Numbered from the stretch's first letter, positions 8,166 through 17,697 are shown. The stretch is 64,000 bases of DNA from an uncultured Rikenellaceae bacterium (GCA_946486375.1 CAMLTW010000004.1:62001-126000), one strand, 5' to 3'. Program-made: numbers and translations. The notes: generated from the letters alone by a model not told the origin.

Positions 8166-11100
8166 TTACCAGTCATGTCCGCTGGTAGTGCGATTGATCC
8201 GGCAATGGAATACGATTGTCTGCCCGTCGGAGCGGGTAAAAGTAACCGTTGCCGTTTTTTCCGACAGATTATCTGTCTGCATGTAATAAAATTCCAAGCA
8301 GATAGTGACCAGGTTGTCCGGCGTCCAATTGATGTAAATGTCTGAATCGTATTTCCCTTGAGGAGACGCGGCCAATACCGTCCAAGAATTTCCCTCTCCC
8401 AACCAATCTTGGCTGGCGGAACCGGCCTGTCCACGCGGAACATTGAGCAATTGAAGGTTGAATTCCAGGTAATAAAAACCGGCTCCGTCGGTTTCAGGAA
8501 CGCCGTTTGACGGATTGGTATTCACCCACTTCCACGAAAACGGTCCCGTAAAACCGGCATCCTGTATAACCGGAGCAGAGATCTTGGTCACACCACCGAA
8601 AGTCGCTGACACAGTTGCACTTCGTGCACCACCCGTGTTGGCAGGAGCCGAAAGCGTGGCGACCCCCGCCCCTGCATTCACGCTTGCAGGAGCAATAGTA
8701 AACGCCGGATTGCTCACCCCCATGACAAAAGGGCCGTCGGAAGACTCGGTTTGAGCACTCCCAACACCGTTCCAAAGGTAAGTGCGACGCGCAGTAGAGA
8801 CATTCACCTTCGTATTTCCGCCTCCAGAAGGGATACCGGCATCCGCAGCCAAGTTGAACTCCCATACCGAATAATCGGTTCTGGCGCCTGCAACCTGTTG
8901 CGCCCAACCGAGCGAGCCGTCAATTCCCTCGATCGAGCCGATCACTTCCACTCTTCGAACTGTCGTATCCGTATTGTTGGTGAAGCTTACATCATAATCG
9001 TAATAAGCCGAAGTGGCATCCAGAGTAATGGCTTTCAAGGGAAGCTCAATTCCAGCAAGGGTATCGTTCAAAAACAGCGACACGATACCCGACGTTCCAT
9101 ACTCCTCCGCATCCGAAACACCTCCGGAAGTGTAGGTACGGGTAACTGTGCGAACGGGACGATGCATTCGCATCGATGAAGTCCCGCCTACCGCCGGACA
9201 AACGGTCTGTCGGTCTCCTCCCAGACGGAACGCCCCGATCGTAGTGGAAACCACCGCATTGGCCCCCTGATGAATCACCAATTCAGTCGAAGTAAGAGTT
9301 CTGCCATCGAGCGCTGCCGTGCCCCGGATAGCAACGGTGCGTTCCGGTCCTTCCTGCGTCCCCCGCGAAGCTGCCGTTACGGTACGGGCTGCCGAATCGA
9401 CGGTAAAACCCGCAGCCGTTCCCGCTATGTCCGTGATGGGAACGGTAACGTTTTCGATCGAAATACTGTTGAACAGCCTCGTGACGGATGACGTTCCGGC
9501 AACAGTCGCTGTACCTCCTTCGGCACCCAAAACCGTCTTATCCGCATCGAGGCCGAAAATATAATCCACCGTACCCGCCTCCTGCAAAAGCGCCGTACGT
9601 ACTTGACCATCCGCGAACGTGTAATTTACAGCAGCCTTACGCAGGCCCGATACCCAGTCGTAACTCCACGAGTCAACGTTCCGAATGCCAGTTTCGGTTT
9701 CAACGGCGGAAGAAAGTTCCACCCATTCGCCCCGGCTTCCGTCGCTGTAAATCGATCGACGACGCAGAACCGTCGTACGGCTCCGGGTACCTGTTTCAGG
9801 AGTTATCGAATACTCCCACGCCCCGGAGATGGATGAATCGTCTTCCCAGCCGCTTTCGTACCGATATCCCTGCCAGGCCGCCAAATCCCGAACGGCATCT
9901 ATCCGGCCTTCCACGACGAAAGGATTCCGGATGCACAGTCGGGAAACAGTTCCGTCCGTGGAACCGTTGTTGTCCCATCGGCACCGCACGTCACCCGTCA
10001 CCGTAGCCGGACATCGAAGAGTTCCCAGAAACAAGTGCCACACGTCATCGCAAACGAAACGTTCCCGGGAAAAATACCCCATCGCACCTTCGTCCGCATA
10101 ACGTTCGTTCAGAATAAAAAGTTCCGTACCGGCCGCATTCGGGGAAACCTTGTACCAAAACCCGATCGTATATTCCTTGCCGGAAAGGGAAGCGAAAGCC
10201 GGAGAGTAGAGATAATTTTCCGTCCGAAGTGGATTTTCCAATACATAATAGCCCCAACCGTTCGCCGTGGCCTGCCAGCCCTTGCCTGTTTTCACTTCCG
10301 GAAGCAAATTGGGTATCCCTGCCGCCGCAAAATACTGCGGATTCCGGCACTGCGACTGCAAAGCCTCGAAATCCAATACTTCCGGCAATTGGATATAATT
10401 GATATCATACGTCGGGGCATGCGTATAGGAGGACGGAGCAGAAAGTTTTTTCACGCTCAGGTTGGCGATTGTATAACGGTGACCGTCGACAACGTGTAAA
10501 TCGACGAAATCGTAAATCTCAGAATGGTTGCCGACGGTCACCGTCCCTGCTATCCGGGTAAAGGCTTCCGATCCGACCGTATAGCGTTCGATCGAAACGT
10601 CGCAAATATCCACCTGCAAACCGCCGGCTCCTATATCGGTTTTCACATCCATGGAAACCGACCAGGTACCGTTGGAAGTAATAACACCCTTCAATCGAAC
10701 CACTCCGCTTCCGTTCTCCTCTCCCCTTACCGTAAGGCCGGTAGCATCCCGGCTGACAAGGACCGCTCCACCCGATGTCACTACTTCCGTGGCAAACGGA
10801 TGGAAAACGTTTTCCCCCGGCCCATTGCTTCCACAGGCTTCCAACAGGGAAAAATCGTCCTCCCCCTCCACCACTTTGCACCAGAGCATCGTCACCGTTC
10901 CCCGAATGGCAGCCGAGCCCGCATCGTTATAATGATAAGCGGTGATGCTGACCGCATAATCGGCATCCGGTACGATGGTACTTTTGACGACGGTAATTTC
11001 CGTCGCCCGGACATGCGTTCGGTTGACGATGTCCGCATGATCGTACTGTACCATCAGGCTGTCTCCCGCGGCCTGCGCTTCCGGACTTACGTAACCGCAC

Positions 11101-11210
11101 AAATAAGTGGTATATCTAACCCCTGCCCTGAACACGTAAGTTCCGAGCAACCGGCCCGACCATTGGCTGTAAACCCCGGGGGCCATGCAATCCAAAATTA
11201 CTTTTCCCAT
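8166..11210 (-). CDS. Tail-tip adhesin with BACON/Ig-like domains
   Basis: About 1,014 residues, almost entirely predicted beta sandwich. The N-terminal half holds several jelly-roll-like segments (GKEYTIGFWYKVS near 360). From about residue 550 the pattern changes to tandem BACON-like or Ig-like domains. The clearest starts LGAEGGTATVAGTSS and ends with an LVIHQGA strand; later copies end VIQDAG and near HCRINR. BACON domains are Bacteroidetes-associated, usually sit beside carbohydrate-active domains, and occur in phage tail proteins, where they may bind mucin or surface glycans. The open frame extends to a TTG at 11,258, but the ATG at 11,210 starts MGKVILDCMAPG and avoids overlap with the previous gene, so I prefer it. 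It ends 49 bases before the giant hub gene. Exact target unknown. Confidence 0.7.
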   Translation of the reverse strand: MGKVILDCMAPGVYSQWSGRLLGTYVFRAGVRYTTYLCGYVSPEAQAAGDSLMVQYDHADIVNRTHVRATEITVVKSTIVPDADYAVSITAYHYNDAGSAAIRGTVTMLWCKVVEGEDDFSLLEACGSNGPGENVFHPFATEVVTSGGAVLVSRDATGLTVRGEENGSGVVRLKGVITSNGTWSVSMDVKTDIGAGGLQVDICDVSIERYTVGSEAFTRIAGTVTVGNHSEIYDFVDLHVVDGHRYTIANLSVKKLSAPSSYTHAPTYDINYIQLPEVLDFEALQSQCRNPQYFAAAGIPNLLPEVKTGKGWQATANGWGYYVLENPLRTENYLYSPAFASLSGKEYTIGFWYKVSPNAAGTELFILNERYADEGAMGYFSRERFVCDDVWHLFLGTLRCPATVTGDVRCRWDNNGSTDGTVSRLCIRNPFVVEGRIDAVRDLAAWQGYRYESGWEDDSSISGAWEYSITPETGTRSRTTVLRRRSIYSDGSRGEWVELSSAVETETGIRNVDSWSYDWVSGLRKAAVNYTFADGQVRTALLQEAGTVDYIFGLDADKTVLGAEGGTATVAGTSSVTRLFNSISIENVTVPITDIAGTAAGFTVDSAARTVTAASRGTQEGPERTVAIRGTAALDGRTLTSTELVIHQGANAVVSTTIGAFRLGGDRQTVCPAVGGTSSMRMHRPVRTVTRTYTSGGVSDAEEYGTSGIVSLFLNDTLAGIELPLKAITLDATSAYYDYDVSFTNNTDTTVRRVEVIGSIEGIDGSLGWAQQVAGARTDYSVWEFNLAADAGIPSGGGNTKVNVSTARRTYLWNGVGSAQTESSDGPFVMGVSNPAFTIAPASVNAGAGVATLSAPANTGGARSATVSATFGGVTKISAPVIQDAGFTGPFSWKWVNTNPSNGVPETDGAGFYYLEFNLQLLNVPRGQAGSASQDWLGEGNSWTVLAASPQGKYDSDIYINWTPDNLVTICLEFYYMQTDNLSEKTATVTFTRSDGQTIVFHCRINRTTSGHDW

Positions 11211-11254
11211 GATGAAAGTTTTTCCCGGGACAAATGTTTTTCGCTGCCCCAATA

Positions 11255-12868
11255 TCAACGTACAACGTCCCCGGCCAGTTCCCGCACTTTGCTTTCCAGT
11301 TCCGACACCTTTCGCTTCAGGGCTTCGATTTGCAGCGAATGCAGCCCCGTATAATCCAGTTCCATATATTCCCCGTCCGCATGCACCAGAAATCCAAGTC
11401 CGGCATCCATCGTTTCCTGAGCGATATAACCGCAGGATGCTATATCGTTATCCCGATATGCAAACCGTACCGTTCTCACCTCCAATGCCCGCCGACATTC
11501 CTCCGCTTCCGGTTCCCGGATGTCTTCCTTCTTCCTCAGATCGGACGTGGTAAAATTCGTTCCGTGAAAAACGCTTCCCCAGCATTCGCCGTTCGAGGAA
11601 ACGCGTATCCCATTATCGGCACGGCCATAACCGAAATAAACCTGACCATCATGAGCATCGATACACGCAGCCCCATCGATAGTTCGTCCCACGAACACGG
11701 CTCCGTTCACCGCAAACGTTTCACTTTCCTGCGGATTCCGACCGATTCCCACCCGTCCATTGAAAACCTTCACTCCGCTTACTGACTGATCGGTATCAAC
11801 AGTCATATACTTGTTGGCGATGACATTGCCCGCACCATCCTGCGTAGCCCGAATCGCCGACGCCACATTAAAGACAGTCGGATCATACGCATAAACGTTT
11901 TCCCGAACATTACCGCCCCACACCCAGACAGGTTGCCCTGCCTGAACCGAACAGTTGAACGTGATGGGTTGAGCGACATCTCCTCCGTTCCCCAGCGAAG
12001 CGGCGGTTCCCCCGGCAGCCGGCAATGCGACCGGCCTATCGGAAAGGCTGGAAAAAGTCGTATTGTGCGGATTGCTTCCGGAAGCCGTAAGTTGAGTATG
12101 CTCGTATGCCGTTTTTCCCCGATCCCCCCGATAGGCCGTCGAAGAGGTTTCTCCGAGTGCCAGCGAAGTACCGATTTCCACGTAATCGGATCCGCTCCAG
12201 CGATAGGTCAGATTGGTATCGACGGCTACATAAATCTTTCCCGCTTCTCCCGGCCGGGGAAAACCGGAAAGTTCATCGAATTCCAGCACATCGTCCACGT
12301 AGGAAGGCAACTGGGAGGCCGGCACCCTACCCGCCGAATCCAATTGGGCGACCCCGTCCGCGGCTCCGAGGCTTCTTTTGTCTACCTTGTACTCATCGGC
12401 ATATTCCTTAGCCTGTTGCAGAGACAATCCGATTTTATTTTCTACCGCATCACCTTGTGCCTTTGCATAATCCCCCTGCGACTTTGCATAGTTCGCTTGC
12501 GTGGTAGCCTCGGAAACGGCACTATTGGTATCGGTCACCGCATCCTGCGCGTTACGAATAACCGTCTCCGCCTCCTCCCGAATCCGGGAAAAAGCCTGAT
12601 CAACTCTTTCCGTCGTTTCTTTTGCCGCATCCTGCACCGTTTTCACGACATCCTGAGCCGCTTGATTCGCTGCTCCGGCCGCTTCGTCTGCACGCCCTGC
12701 AGCCCTGTCTGCATTCTCCGCCGCCGCTGAAGCGGCGGCGGCAGCTTCCCCGATAAAGGTAAGGTCCGCCGATACGCTTTTATTTTCTGAATTCACCCCG
12801 AGGGTTTTGAATCCGAACAACGTTTCCGCTTGCGGAAGCTGACTGATTTTTATTTTTTCAATAGCCAT
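11255..12868 (-). CDS. Tail fibre with C-terminal S74 self-cleaving chaperone
   Basis: Residues 40-165 are Ala-rich heptad coiled coil, implying a trimeric stalk. The middle (about 175-430) is beta-rich and includes a fibre motif (GKIYVAVDTNLTYRWSG). The C-terminus from about 441 is a Peptidase_S74 intramolecular chaperone. The motif S442-D-L-R-K-K447 matches the SDxRxK catalytic Ser/Lys of endosialidase-type chaperones, followed by a GYIAQE motif and a final coiled coil (about 510-535). In the family the chaperone drives trimerisation and then cuts itself off just before the Ser. The start overlaps the preceding distal-tail gene by 11 bases. All motif residues are present, so the protein appears functional. 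Confidence 0.85.
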   Translation of the reverse strand: MAIEKIKISQLPQAETLFGFKTLGVNSENKSVSADLTFIGEAAAAASAAAENADRAAGRADEAAGAANQAAQDVVKTVQDAAKETTERVDQAFSRIREEAETVIRNAQDAVTDTNSAVSEATTQANYAKSQGDYAKAQGDAVENKIGLSLQQAKEYADEYKVDKRSLGAADGVAQLDSAGRVPASQLPSYVDDVLEFDELSGFPRPGEAGKIYVAVDTNLTYRWSGSDYVEIGTSLALGETSSTAYRGDRGKTAYEHTQLTASGSNPHNTTFSSLSDRPVALPAAGGTAASLGNGGDVAQPITFNCSVQAGQPVWVWGGNVRENVYAYDPTVFNVASAIRATQDGAGNVIANKYMTVDTDQSVSGVKVFNGRVGIGRNPQESETFAVNGAVFVGRTIDGAACIDAHDGQVYFGYGRADNGIRVSSNGECWGSVFHGTNFTTSDLRKKEDIREPEAEECRRALEVRTVRFAYRDNDIASCGYIAQETMDAGLGFLVHADGEYMELDYTGLHSLQIEALKRKVSELESKVRELAGDVVR

Positions 12869-13787
12869 ATTTCAAATCGATTGCATGTTGAACATCTTCG
12901 GTTATGATCCATTCCCCCCGCTCCGAAGCCAGAAGGTATTGTGTCGCTTCCGGCCGGAAAGCAGTGAACGTCAGCGTCAGGGTGAATTCGCACCACATCC
13001 CGCCCCTTGCCGTGACCTCGCACCGGGATACCTGACCGCTCTTGTAGTAGCATGAATACTCGCCTCCCGTAAGTTCGACAAAAAGTCGCCGTTCACCCGG
13101 ACGCACCAGATCATGAAGCAATGCCTGATAGTTGTGCCAAAAAACCGTCTTGTCCGGAGCCGTTAACAAACATTTCAACGCGACATCCTTGGCTTGGAAA
13201 AAGACCTGCCGGTCATCATATATCGTCCCGCTCTGCCCCTTCCCGCCGACCGAAAGATTTTTTTTCACCGCCGGCGCCTTGAGAAGCTCCGTTTCGGAAC
13301 CGTCCAATACCCAAATGCCGTAATCGGACAAAGGCCGGGCGTCCAGTTCGTATCCACGCTGCCAGACGGCGGGAACGGGAACCGGATCGGCATACGCATA
13401 TCCTTCCAACGGAAAATCGTCCGCAAACCGAAGCGCGAACTTTTCCAGCCGACGCACCCTTTCCGAAGCCGAATGGGCAACCAATCTCAACCGGCGTTCG
13501 CAACCGATCCGCCGAAAGTCGAACACGTGATAGGCCCCCGCTGAAAGCGCTTCGATCAGATCGCCGGTCTTATCCCCATCCACCGTACAGAACGAAACAT
13601 CGAATTCCCGTCCATCGAGCCGGGGTTCCGTCAGGTCCGGTTCCACGCCGTCTTCATCCGGCCAGTCCACACATTCCACTTTCTTCAAGGGCGCCCAGGA
13701 AGCTATCCCGTTGTAGCCGCCCGCCGCCACGAATACGCCGTAGCGATCGAACGCATCGACGCCGTCTATATACAATCGCCCTTTCAT
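12858..13787 (-). CDS. Distal tail-like protein with two similar halves
   Basis: The 309-residue protein starts MKGRLYIDGVDAFDRYGVFV. A related segment (YELDARPLSDYGIWVLDG) recurs near residue 150, suggesting an internal duplication of the Dit-type core domain. Distal tail proteins form the ring that joins the last tail-tube ring to the hub. Its place between the tape measure region and the fibre genes fits this. Its ATG at 13,787 overlaps the stop of the upstream gene (ATGA), pointing to translational coupling, and its 3' end overlaps the fibre gene. There is no signal peptide or membrane segment. The family call rests on position, size and the repeated motif, not on a catalytic signature. 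Confidence 0.6.
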   Translation of the reverse strand: MKGRLYIDGVDAFDRYGVFVAAGGYNGIASWAPLKKVECVDWPDEDGVEPDLTEPRLDGREFDVSFCTVDGDKTGDLIEALSAGAYHVFDFRRIGCERRLRLVAHSASERVRRLEKFALRFADDFPLEGYAYADPVPVPAVWQRGYELDARPLSDYGIWVLDGSETELLKAPAVKKNLSVGGKGQSGTIYDDRQVFFQAKDVALKCLLTAPDKTVFWHNYQALLHDLVRPGERRLFVELTGGEYSCYYKSGQVSRCEVTARGGMWCEFTLTLTFTAFRPEATQYLLASERGEWIITEDVQHAIDLKYGY

Positions 13788-14215
13788 TTCACGTGGTCGC
13801 ATACGACGATTTTTCCGGTTCCTTCCCGGCCGATGATCCGGGCACGGTCATACAGATCGACATCTACCCGGGCCATGCCCTCCGCCCGAATGCGTACACG
13901 GGAGTTTCCGTTGACGATCAACCGGGTATACACGGTACTGACCACCGTCAGGCAGCAATCTCCGTAAAGGGCCAGAAAATCGGGATCTTTTATTTCTCCG
14001 GTTTTGTCCACGAGAATGCCGTAACGTTCCGCCGTTTCCCGGCTTGCTCTCAGCAGTTCGACCGGCGGAAACCGATGCTTGTCGCAAAACTCCTGAAACT
14101 GCCCTTCTTTCCGGTACAAATCGAACAACTGTTCGTCCGTTTCCTCTCCGGTCAATTTTCGAGTCCATCTTTCGCAGACCCCGATATTCCGGGCAGCCTG
14201 TACGATCTTATTCAT
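13784..14215 (-). CDS. Small tail-cluster protein of unknown function
   Basis: This 143-residue protein is helical in its first half (ERWTRKLTGEETDEQLFDLYRK). The second half has short repeating strands (TRLIVNGNSRVRIRAEGMARVDVDLYDRAR), as in small beta-helix or bactofilin-like folds. It sits 4 bases after the tape measure gene and overlaps the distal-tail gene (ATGA). The context suggests a tail-tip or tape-measure-associated component. I do not recognise a named family. Confidence 0.6.
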   Translation of the reverse strand: MNKIVQAARNIGVCERWTRKLTGEETDEQLFDLYRKEGQFQEFCDKHRFPPVELLRASRETAERYGILVDKTGEIKDPDFLALYGDCCLTVVSTVYTRLIVNGNSRVRIRAEGMARVDVDLYDRARIIGREGTGKIVVCDHVK

Positions 14216-14219
14216 TCTT

Positions 14220-16943
14220 TCAGCGTTTAATGATGATTCCCTTGGTATTGATGCTGTCGATCCCGTTTTTTACCGCTGAGATATGCCGCTCGATTTCTTC
14301 CAGACGACGGCAGTAGGCGGTATTGTTTTCGATCCCGACGAGATGCTGAAGCAAGGCGGCGGTATTGGCGGTCAGCATCTGCATGCTTTCCGCCACGGGA
14401 GAAACCGCAGGCGCGATGGAAACGGAACGTTCTTCCCTTCCGGCCACCTCCGTAAAGATTCCGGAGACAGTCTCCGTCAACAGGGACATGCTGTCGCGAA
14501 TCATGCTCGTATGTCCCTGAATGTTCGTCAGCAATCCGTTGTTCAGGTCGACGCTTTCCTGCGAAGCGGTAGCGATCCCGCGAGCAGCGGCCTGACGCTC
14601 GTCCTGCGGTTCTTCCAGAATGTATTTGTCGAGCGTGGAATTGGCTATCCGGTCGGCCTGGCGATAGATATCGTCCGTCAGCCGGGCGATTATGTTTTCC
14701 TCCGAAGCACTGATCACTCCATCCTGCAACGCGTCCCGGATCGACTTCCTGAGCGCATCCACCCCCGGATTGAGCCGGGACTTCACCATTTCGGTCACCA
14801 CGTTCCGGATCATGTTCCGCACCACGTCCTTCACGGATTCCGCCTTGTCGTTTCCCGCCGCCCACGCATCCACATAAGCCCGGGCGAAATTGTCGATGGC
14901 CGTCTTGATGTCCTCTCCGAAAATAGCGTCTATCTGCTTTTCCTTGAGAGCCTCGATGGTTTGCAGATTCTCCCGGATCGTATTCTCCCACGCTTTGATC
15001 TTCTCTTTGTCCGTCTTTTTCTTATCCTGCTCGAGTTTGATCTGCTCCTGGATTTTAGCGTTCTGCTGCGCCAGGTTCTCGGCTTGCTTGGCATACGTCT
15101 CCGAAGCCTCGTAACTGTAAGACTTATCCGCCGTTTTATCCAGCTCGTTGTAAGCGTTCTGCAATCCGTCGATCTCTTCCTGAAGCCGACGAATCCGTTC
15201 TTCTTTGTGCTTGTCTCCCTGCTGGAAAATTCCGTCCATCAAACTCGTAATGGCCGATACGGCGCCCTTGACGATGGATAATGGGTTTTTGAAGTCGATG
15301 GAAGCCAAGCTGTCGAATGCTCCTATAATTCCTTCCACTACGGGCTCCGAATCTGCGCCGAAAACGTTCGTCAGGCCGGAAACAGCCTTCATGGAGTCGG
15401 CCCCGTTGGATAAACTTTCCTTGAAAGAGTCGCTTCGGAGCTTTTTCGACTTTTCCAGCGCTTCCCCCGCATCCCGTTCTTCCTTCCGGGCTGCCCGCAA
15501 TTTTTGCTCGGCCGCCTTCAATCGGCTTTGTGCGTCCTTGTCTTCCGGATGTTTTTCGCTCTCTTCCCGAGCCCGGTTTACTTCTTCCTGCGCTCCGGCC
15601 ACTTTTCGGGTAGCCTCGGCCGCCTTCAAAGACGCCTCCTTGACGCTTCGCATTCCTTCGACAAAACCGGTGAAAGGTCGCAATCCGGCTGCCGCTTCCC
15701 GCACTTTCAACAGTTGTTCGTGTACCGCATTGAATTCCGCAGGCTGAAGCTCCGAACCGGTCAACAATTCGTTGAGGTGATCGATCACTTGCCGGAGTTC
15801 TTTCCGTCCCAAACCGTCCAATTCCCGGAAACAGTCCAGCCAAGCGTCCGAAAGCTTCAACCGTTGGACTTCCAGTTGGGCTTCCTGCGACTTTTCTCCT
15901 GCATTCACCCGGGCAACCTGCAAAGCGGCTTCATCCTCGCTGATCATACCGCTCTTTTGGGCCTTCTCGATCTCATCCCGTTGCTGTTGCGCCTTGATGC
16001 GAAGTTTCTCGATTTTCCCTTCGGCTTCCGCATAGGCATCCGCCCAGACGGCCCACTCTTGTTGAAGGGAAGCGAGCAACGCCTGCCGCCCGGAAGCATA
16101 CAACTGATCGGCGGCAGCCATCCGTTCCCGGGCTTTCCGATCGACCTCCCCGATCAACGCCTGAACCGCGCTTTCATCCGGCAACCATCCGCTTCCATCC
16201 TCTCCTCCCTCCACGGCTGACGATCTTTCCGCTCGCTGAACGTTCCGGACAGCTCCCCGCTGGGCCTCCTGATCCATGAGAATCTGGCTCACCGTCTGGC
16301 GATGATTCACTTTCAACAGCAACAAATCCTTGACGATCCCGTCCTTCATGGTCCCGATTTTCTCCTTTTGAGTATCCAGTTCCAGCTGGATGAGTTTCTT
16401 CATCAATTCCTGCCACGCTTTCAGATATCCTTCTCCGGCCCCGTTACCGCCTCCGGCATTTCCCCCCTTGGGCCCGAGCGTGCCCTCCAAATGCGCGATC
16501 CGTTCCCGGAGGCTTCCCGTTTCCCCTTCGTTTCCGGAACCTCCCGATTCCAGTTCCGCCAACCGCCGCTTCGCCGAACCCAGCTCCTCCCAGGCTTTTT
16601 TTACTTTTGCGACTTTTTCCAGTTCTTCGCCGATGTCCGCATCGCTATCGGGAAACTGATAAGTCCCGTCCGGAAAACCTATCGGCAAGCGGAATCCCAC
16701 CTTGTTCATCCAAAGCCGCGCTTTCTCGAATTCTCCGATCATCCGGTCAAGCTGTTCCTCGGTCAGTTTCGAATAAGATTCGATGTCCCTTCCGAACTCC
16801 CCGACAGCGCCCGTCGTCCCTGACGTCATGCTTTCGGCTTCCTTCTCCAGCATCCGAAACCGACGCGCAACTTCCTGCGCAGCCGTCTTGAACCCGGAAT
16901 CGTCGAACTTTATTTCATAGTCCAGATTTTTATCTTCCGCCAT
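14220..16943 (-). CDS. Phage tail tape measure protein
   Basis: A 907-residue, largely alpha-helical protein with long coiled-coil stretches (about 230-480 and 560-660, rich in Lys/Glu/Gln/Ala) and a more hydrophobic patch near 500-560 (SDSFKESLSNGADSMKAV onward). This composition, the largest helical gene of the cluster and its place right after the two chaperone frames are diagnostic of the protein that sets tail length. With the usual ~0.15 nm per residue, a tail near 135 nm would be expected (an estimate). It ends helically with a short heptad (LEEIERHISAVKNGIDSINT). No lysozyme or peptidase domain is visible. All 907 codons are open. Confidence 0.88.
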   Translation of the reverse strand: MAEDKNLDYEIKFDDSGFKTAAQEVARRFRMLEKEAESMTSGTTGAVGEFGRDIESYSKLTEEQLDRMIGEFEKARLWMNKVGFRLPIGFPDGTYQFPDSDADIGEELEKVAKVKKAWEELGSAKRRLAELESGGSGNEGETGSLRERIAHLEGTLGPKGGNAGGGNGAGEGYLKAWQELMKKLIQLELDTQKEKIGTMKDGIVKDLLLLKVNHRQTVSQILMDQEAQRGAVRNVQRAERSSAVEGGEDGSGWLPDESAVQALIGEVDRKARERMAAADQLYASGRQALLASLQQEWAVWADAYAEAEGKIEKLRIKAQQQRDEIEKAQKSGMISEDEAALQVARVNAGEKSQEAQLEVQRLKLSDAWLDCFRELDGLGRKELRQVIDHLNELLTGSELQPAEFNAVHEQLLKVREAAAGLRPFTGFVEGMRSVKEASLKAAEATRKVAGAQEEVNRAREESEKHPEDKDAQSRLKAAEQKLRAARKEERDAGEALEKSKKLRSDSFKESLSNGADSMKAVSGLTNVFGADSEPVVEGIIGAFDSLASIDFKNPLSIVKGAVSAITSLMDGIFQQGDKHKEERIRRLQEEIDGLQNAYNELDKTADKSYSYEASETYAKQAENLAQQNAKIQEQIKLEQDKKKTDKEKIKAWENTIRENLQTIEALKEKQIDAIFGEDIKTAIDNFARAYVDAWAAGNDKAESVKDVVRNMIRNVVTEMVKSRLNPGVDALRKSIRDALQDGVISASEENIIARLTDDIYRQADRIANSTLDKYILEEPQDERQAAARGIATASQESVDLNNGLLTNIQGHTSMIRDSMSLLTETVSGIFTEVAGREERSVSIAPAVSPVAESMQMLTANTAALLQHLVGIENNTAYCRRLEEIERHISAVKNGIDSINTKGIIIKR

Positions 16944-16953
16944 TTTCTCCCGA

Positions 16954-17145
16954 TTATATTTTTATTACCGTTTCATTTTCCTCTCCGCGGAAATTCCGGG
17001 GATCGTTCGCATCCAGCGTCGCATCGAACCCTTTCTCGCCCGTCTCCGCATCGTCGTAAGAAGGAGTGACCGCGCCGTACAGGATCAGATTGACATAGCT
17101 CATTTCATACAGGGCGTATTCAGGCGTTACGCCCATATTCTTCAC
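16954..17145 (-). CDS. Tail assembly chaperone, downstream (T-like) frame
   Basis: This 63-residue frame starts at a GTG whose last bases overlap the TGA of the upstream chaperone (GTGA). The same frame stays open upstream and reads NDSIWAVVLGAVKNMGVTPEYAL across the junction, which looks like genuine coding sequence rather than chance. This layout is that of the lambda G/GT pair, where a -1 ribosomal frameshift makes a fused chaperone that loads the tape measure protein. The next gene downstream is indeed the tape measure. Whether expression uses frameshifting or re-initiation at GTG cannot be told from sequence. Confidence 0.65.
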   Translation of the reverse strand: MKNMGVTPEYALYEMSYVNLILYGAVTPSYDDAETGEKGFDATLDANDPRNFRGEENETVIKI

Positions 17146-17672
17146 CGCGCCGAGGACGACGGCCCAGATGCTGTCGTTTCCACCACTTCCCCGGTGGGCC
17201 GAAGCAGGTTCACTTCGTTCAGGAAAGTGGTAATACCGAAAAAATCCGCGATCTCCATTTCTTTCAACCGTCCGGCGATCACGCTTGCTAGAACGGAAGG
17301 CCGACAGTGAAGGAGCAGTTTTTCAGCCAGTTCCTCCTTCAGATTCACGGTAAGCTCTTTTTTCCGCCGCCACAATCCGAAAAAACGCGTTTCCGTAACC
17401 GTTCGCTTTTCGGTCAGCCCCCTGGCTCCCAGAATCAGTATGGCGGCTATTTCGCCTATTTTACGACAGTCCTTCGCCGTCCGGAGCACTTCCGTGAGAA
17501 TACTGTCCGGATCGGGATCGATCCGGGGAAAAAAAGAGACGGCCTCCGAAACGAGGATCAGCGTCGCCAGCGAAGGGGACGCGATCCGATACCGTTCCCC
17601 GCAAATCTCGATCGGTTCCGTCGGGCGCTGCAGGATCGTTTCCGCCACGCGGCTTTCAATGGTTTGTGTCAT
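17142..17672 (-). CDS. Tail assembly chaperone, upstream (G-like) frame
   Basis: A 176-residue protein starting MTQTIESRVAETIL at an ATG at 17,672. The frame is open further upstream to 17,846, but that part is low-quality coding sequence and overlaps a hairpin, so it is rejected. The body is mainly helical with a basic middle (RFFGLWRRKKELTVNLKEEL). It ends in a polar, probably disordered tail, ETTASGPSSSAR. Position between tail tube and tape measure identifies it as the first tail assembly chaperone, which coats the tape measure during tail assembly. Its last codons overlap the second chaperone frame in the -1 register. Confidence 0.7.
   Translation of the reverse strand: MTQTIESRVAETILQRPTEPIEICGERYRIASPSLATLILVSEAVSFFPRIDPDPDSILTEVLRTAKDCRKIGEIAAILILGARGLTEKRTVTETRFFGLWRRKKELTVNLKEELAEKLLLHCRPSVLASVIAGRLKEMEIADFFGITTFLNEVNLLRPTGEVVETTASGPSSSAR
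17238..17244 (-). other. Possible slippery heptamer T TTT TTC in the chaperone gene
   Basis: On the minus strand the bases read T-TTT-TTC in exact phase with the G-like frame, the X-XXY-YYZ form used for -1 frameshifting. The -1 frame is open from here through the GTG of the T-like frame. The site lies about 95 bases before the zero-frame stop. The residues lost by slipping here (GITTFLNEVNLL) look genuine, so a later slip near 17,180 is an equally good alternative. Confidence 0.3.
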
Positions 17673-17697
17673 GGGATAAAATTTAAGAAGTGACACG

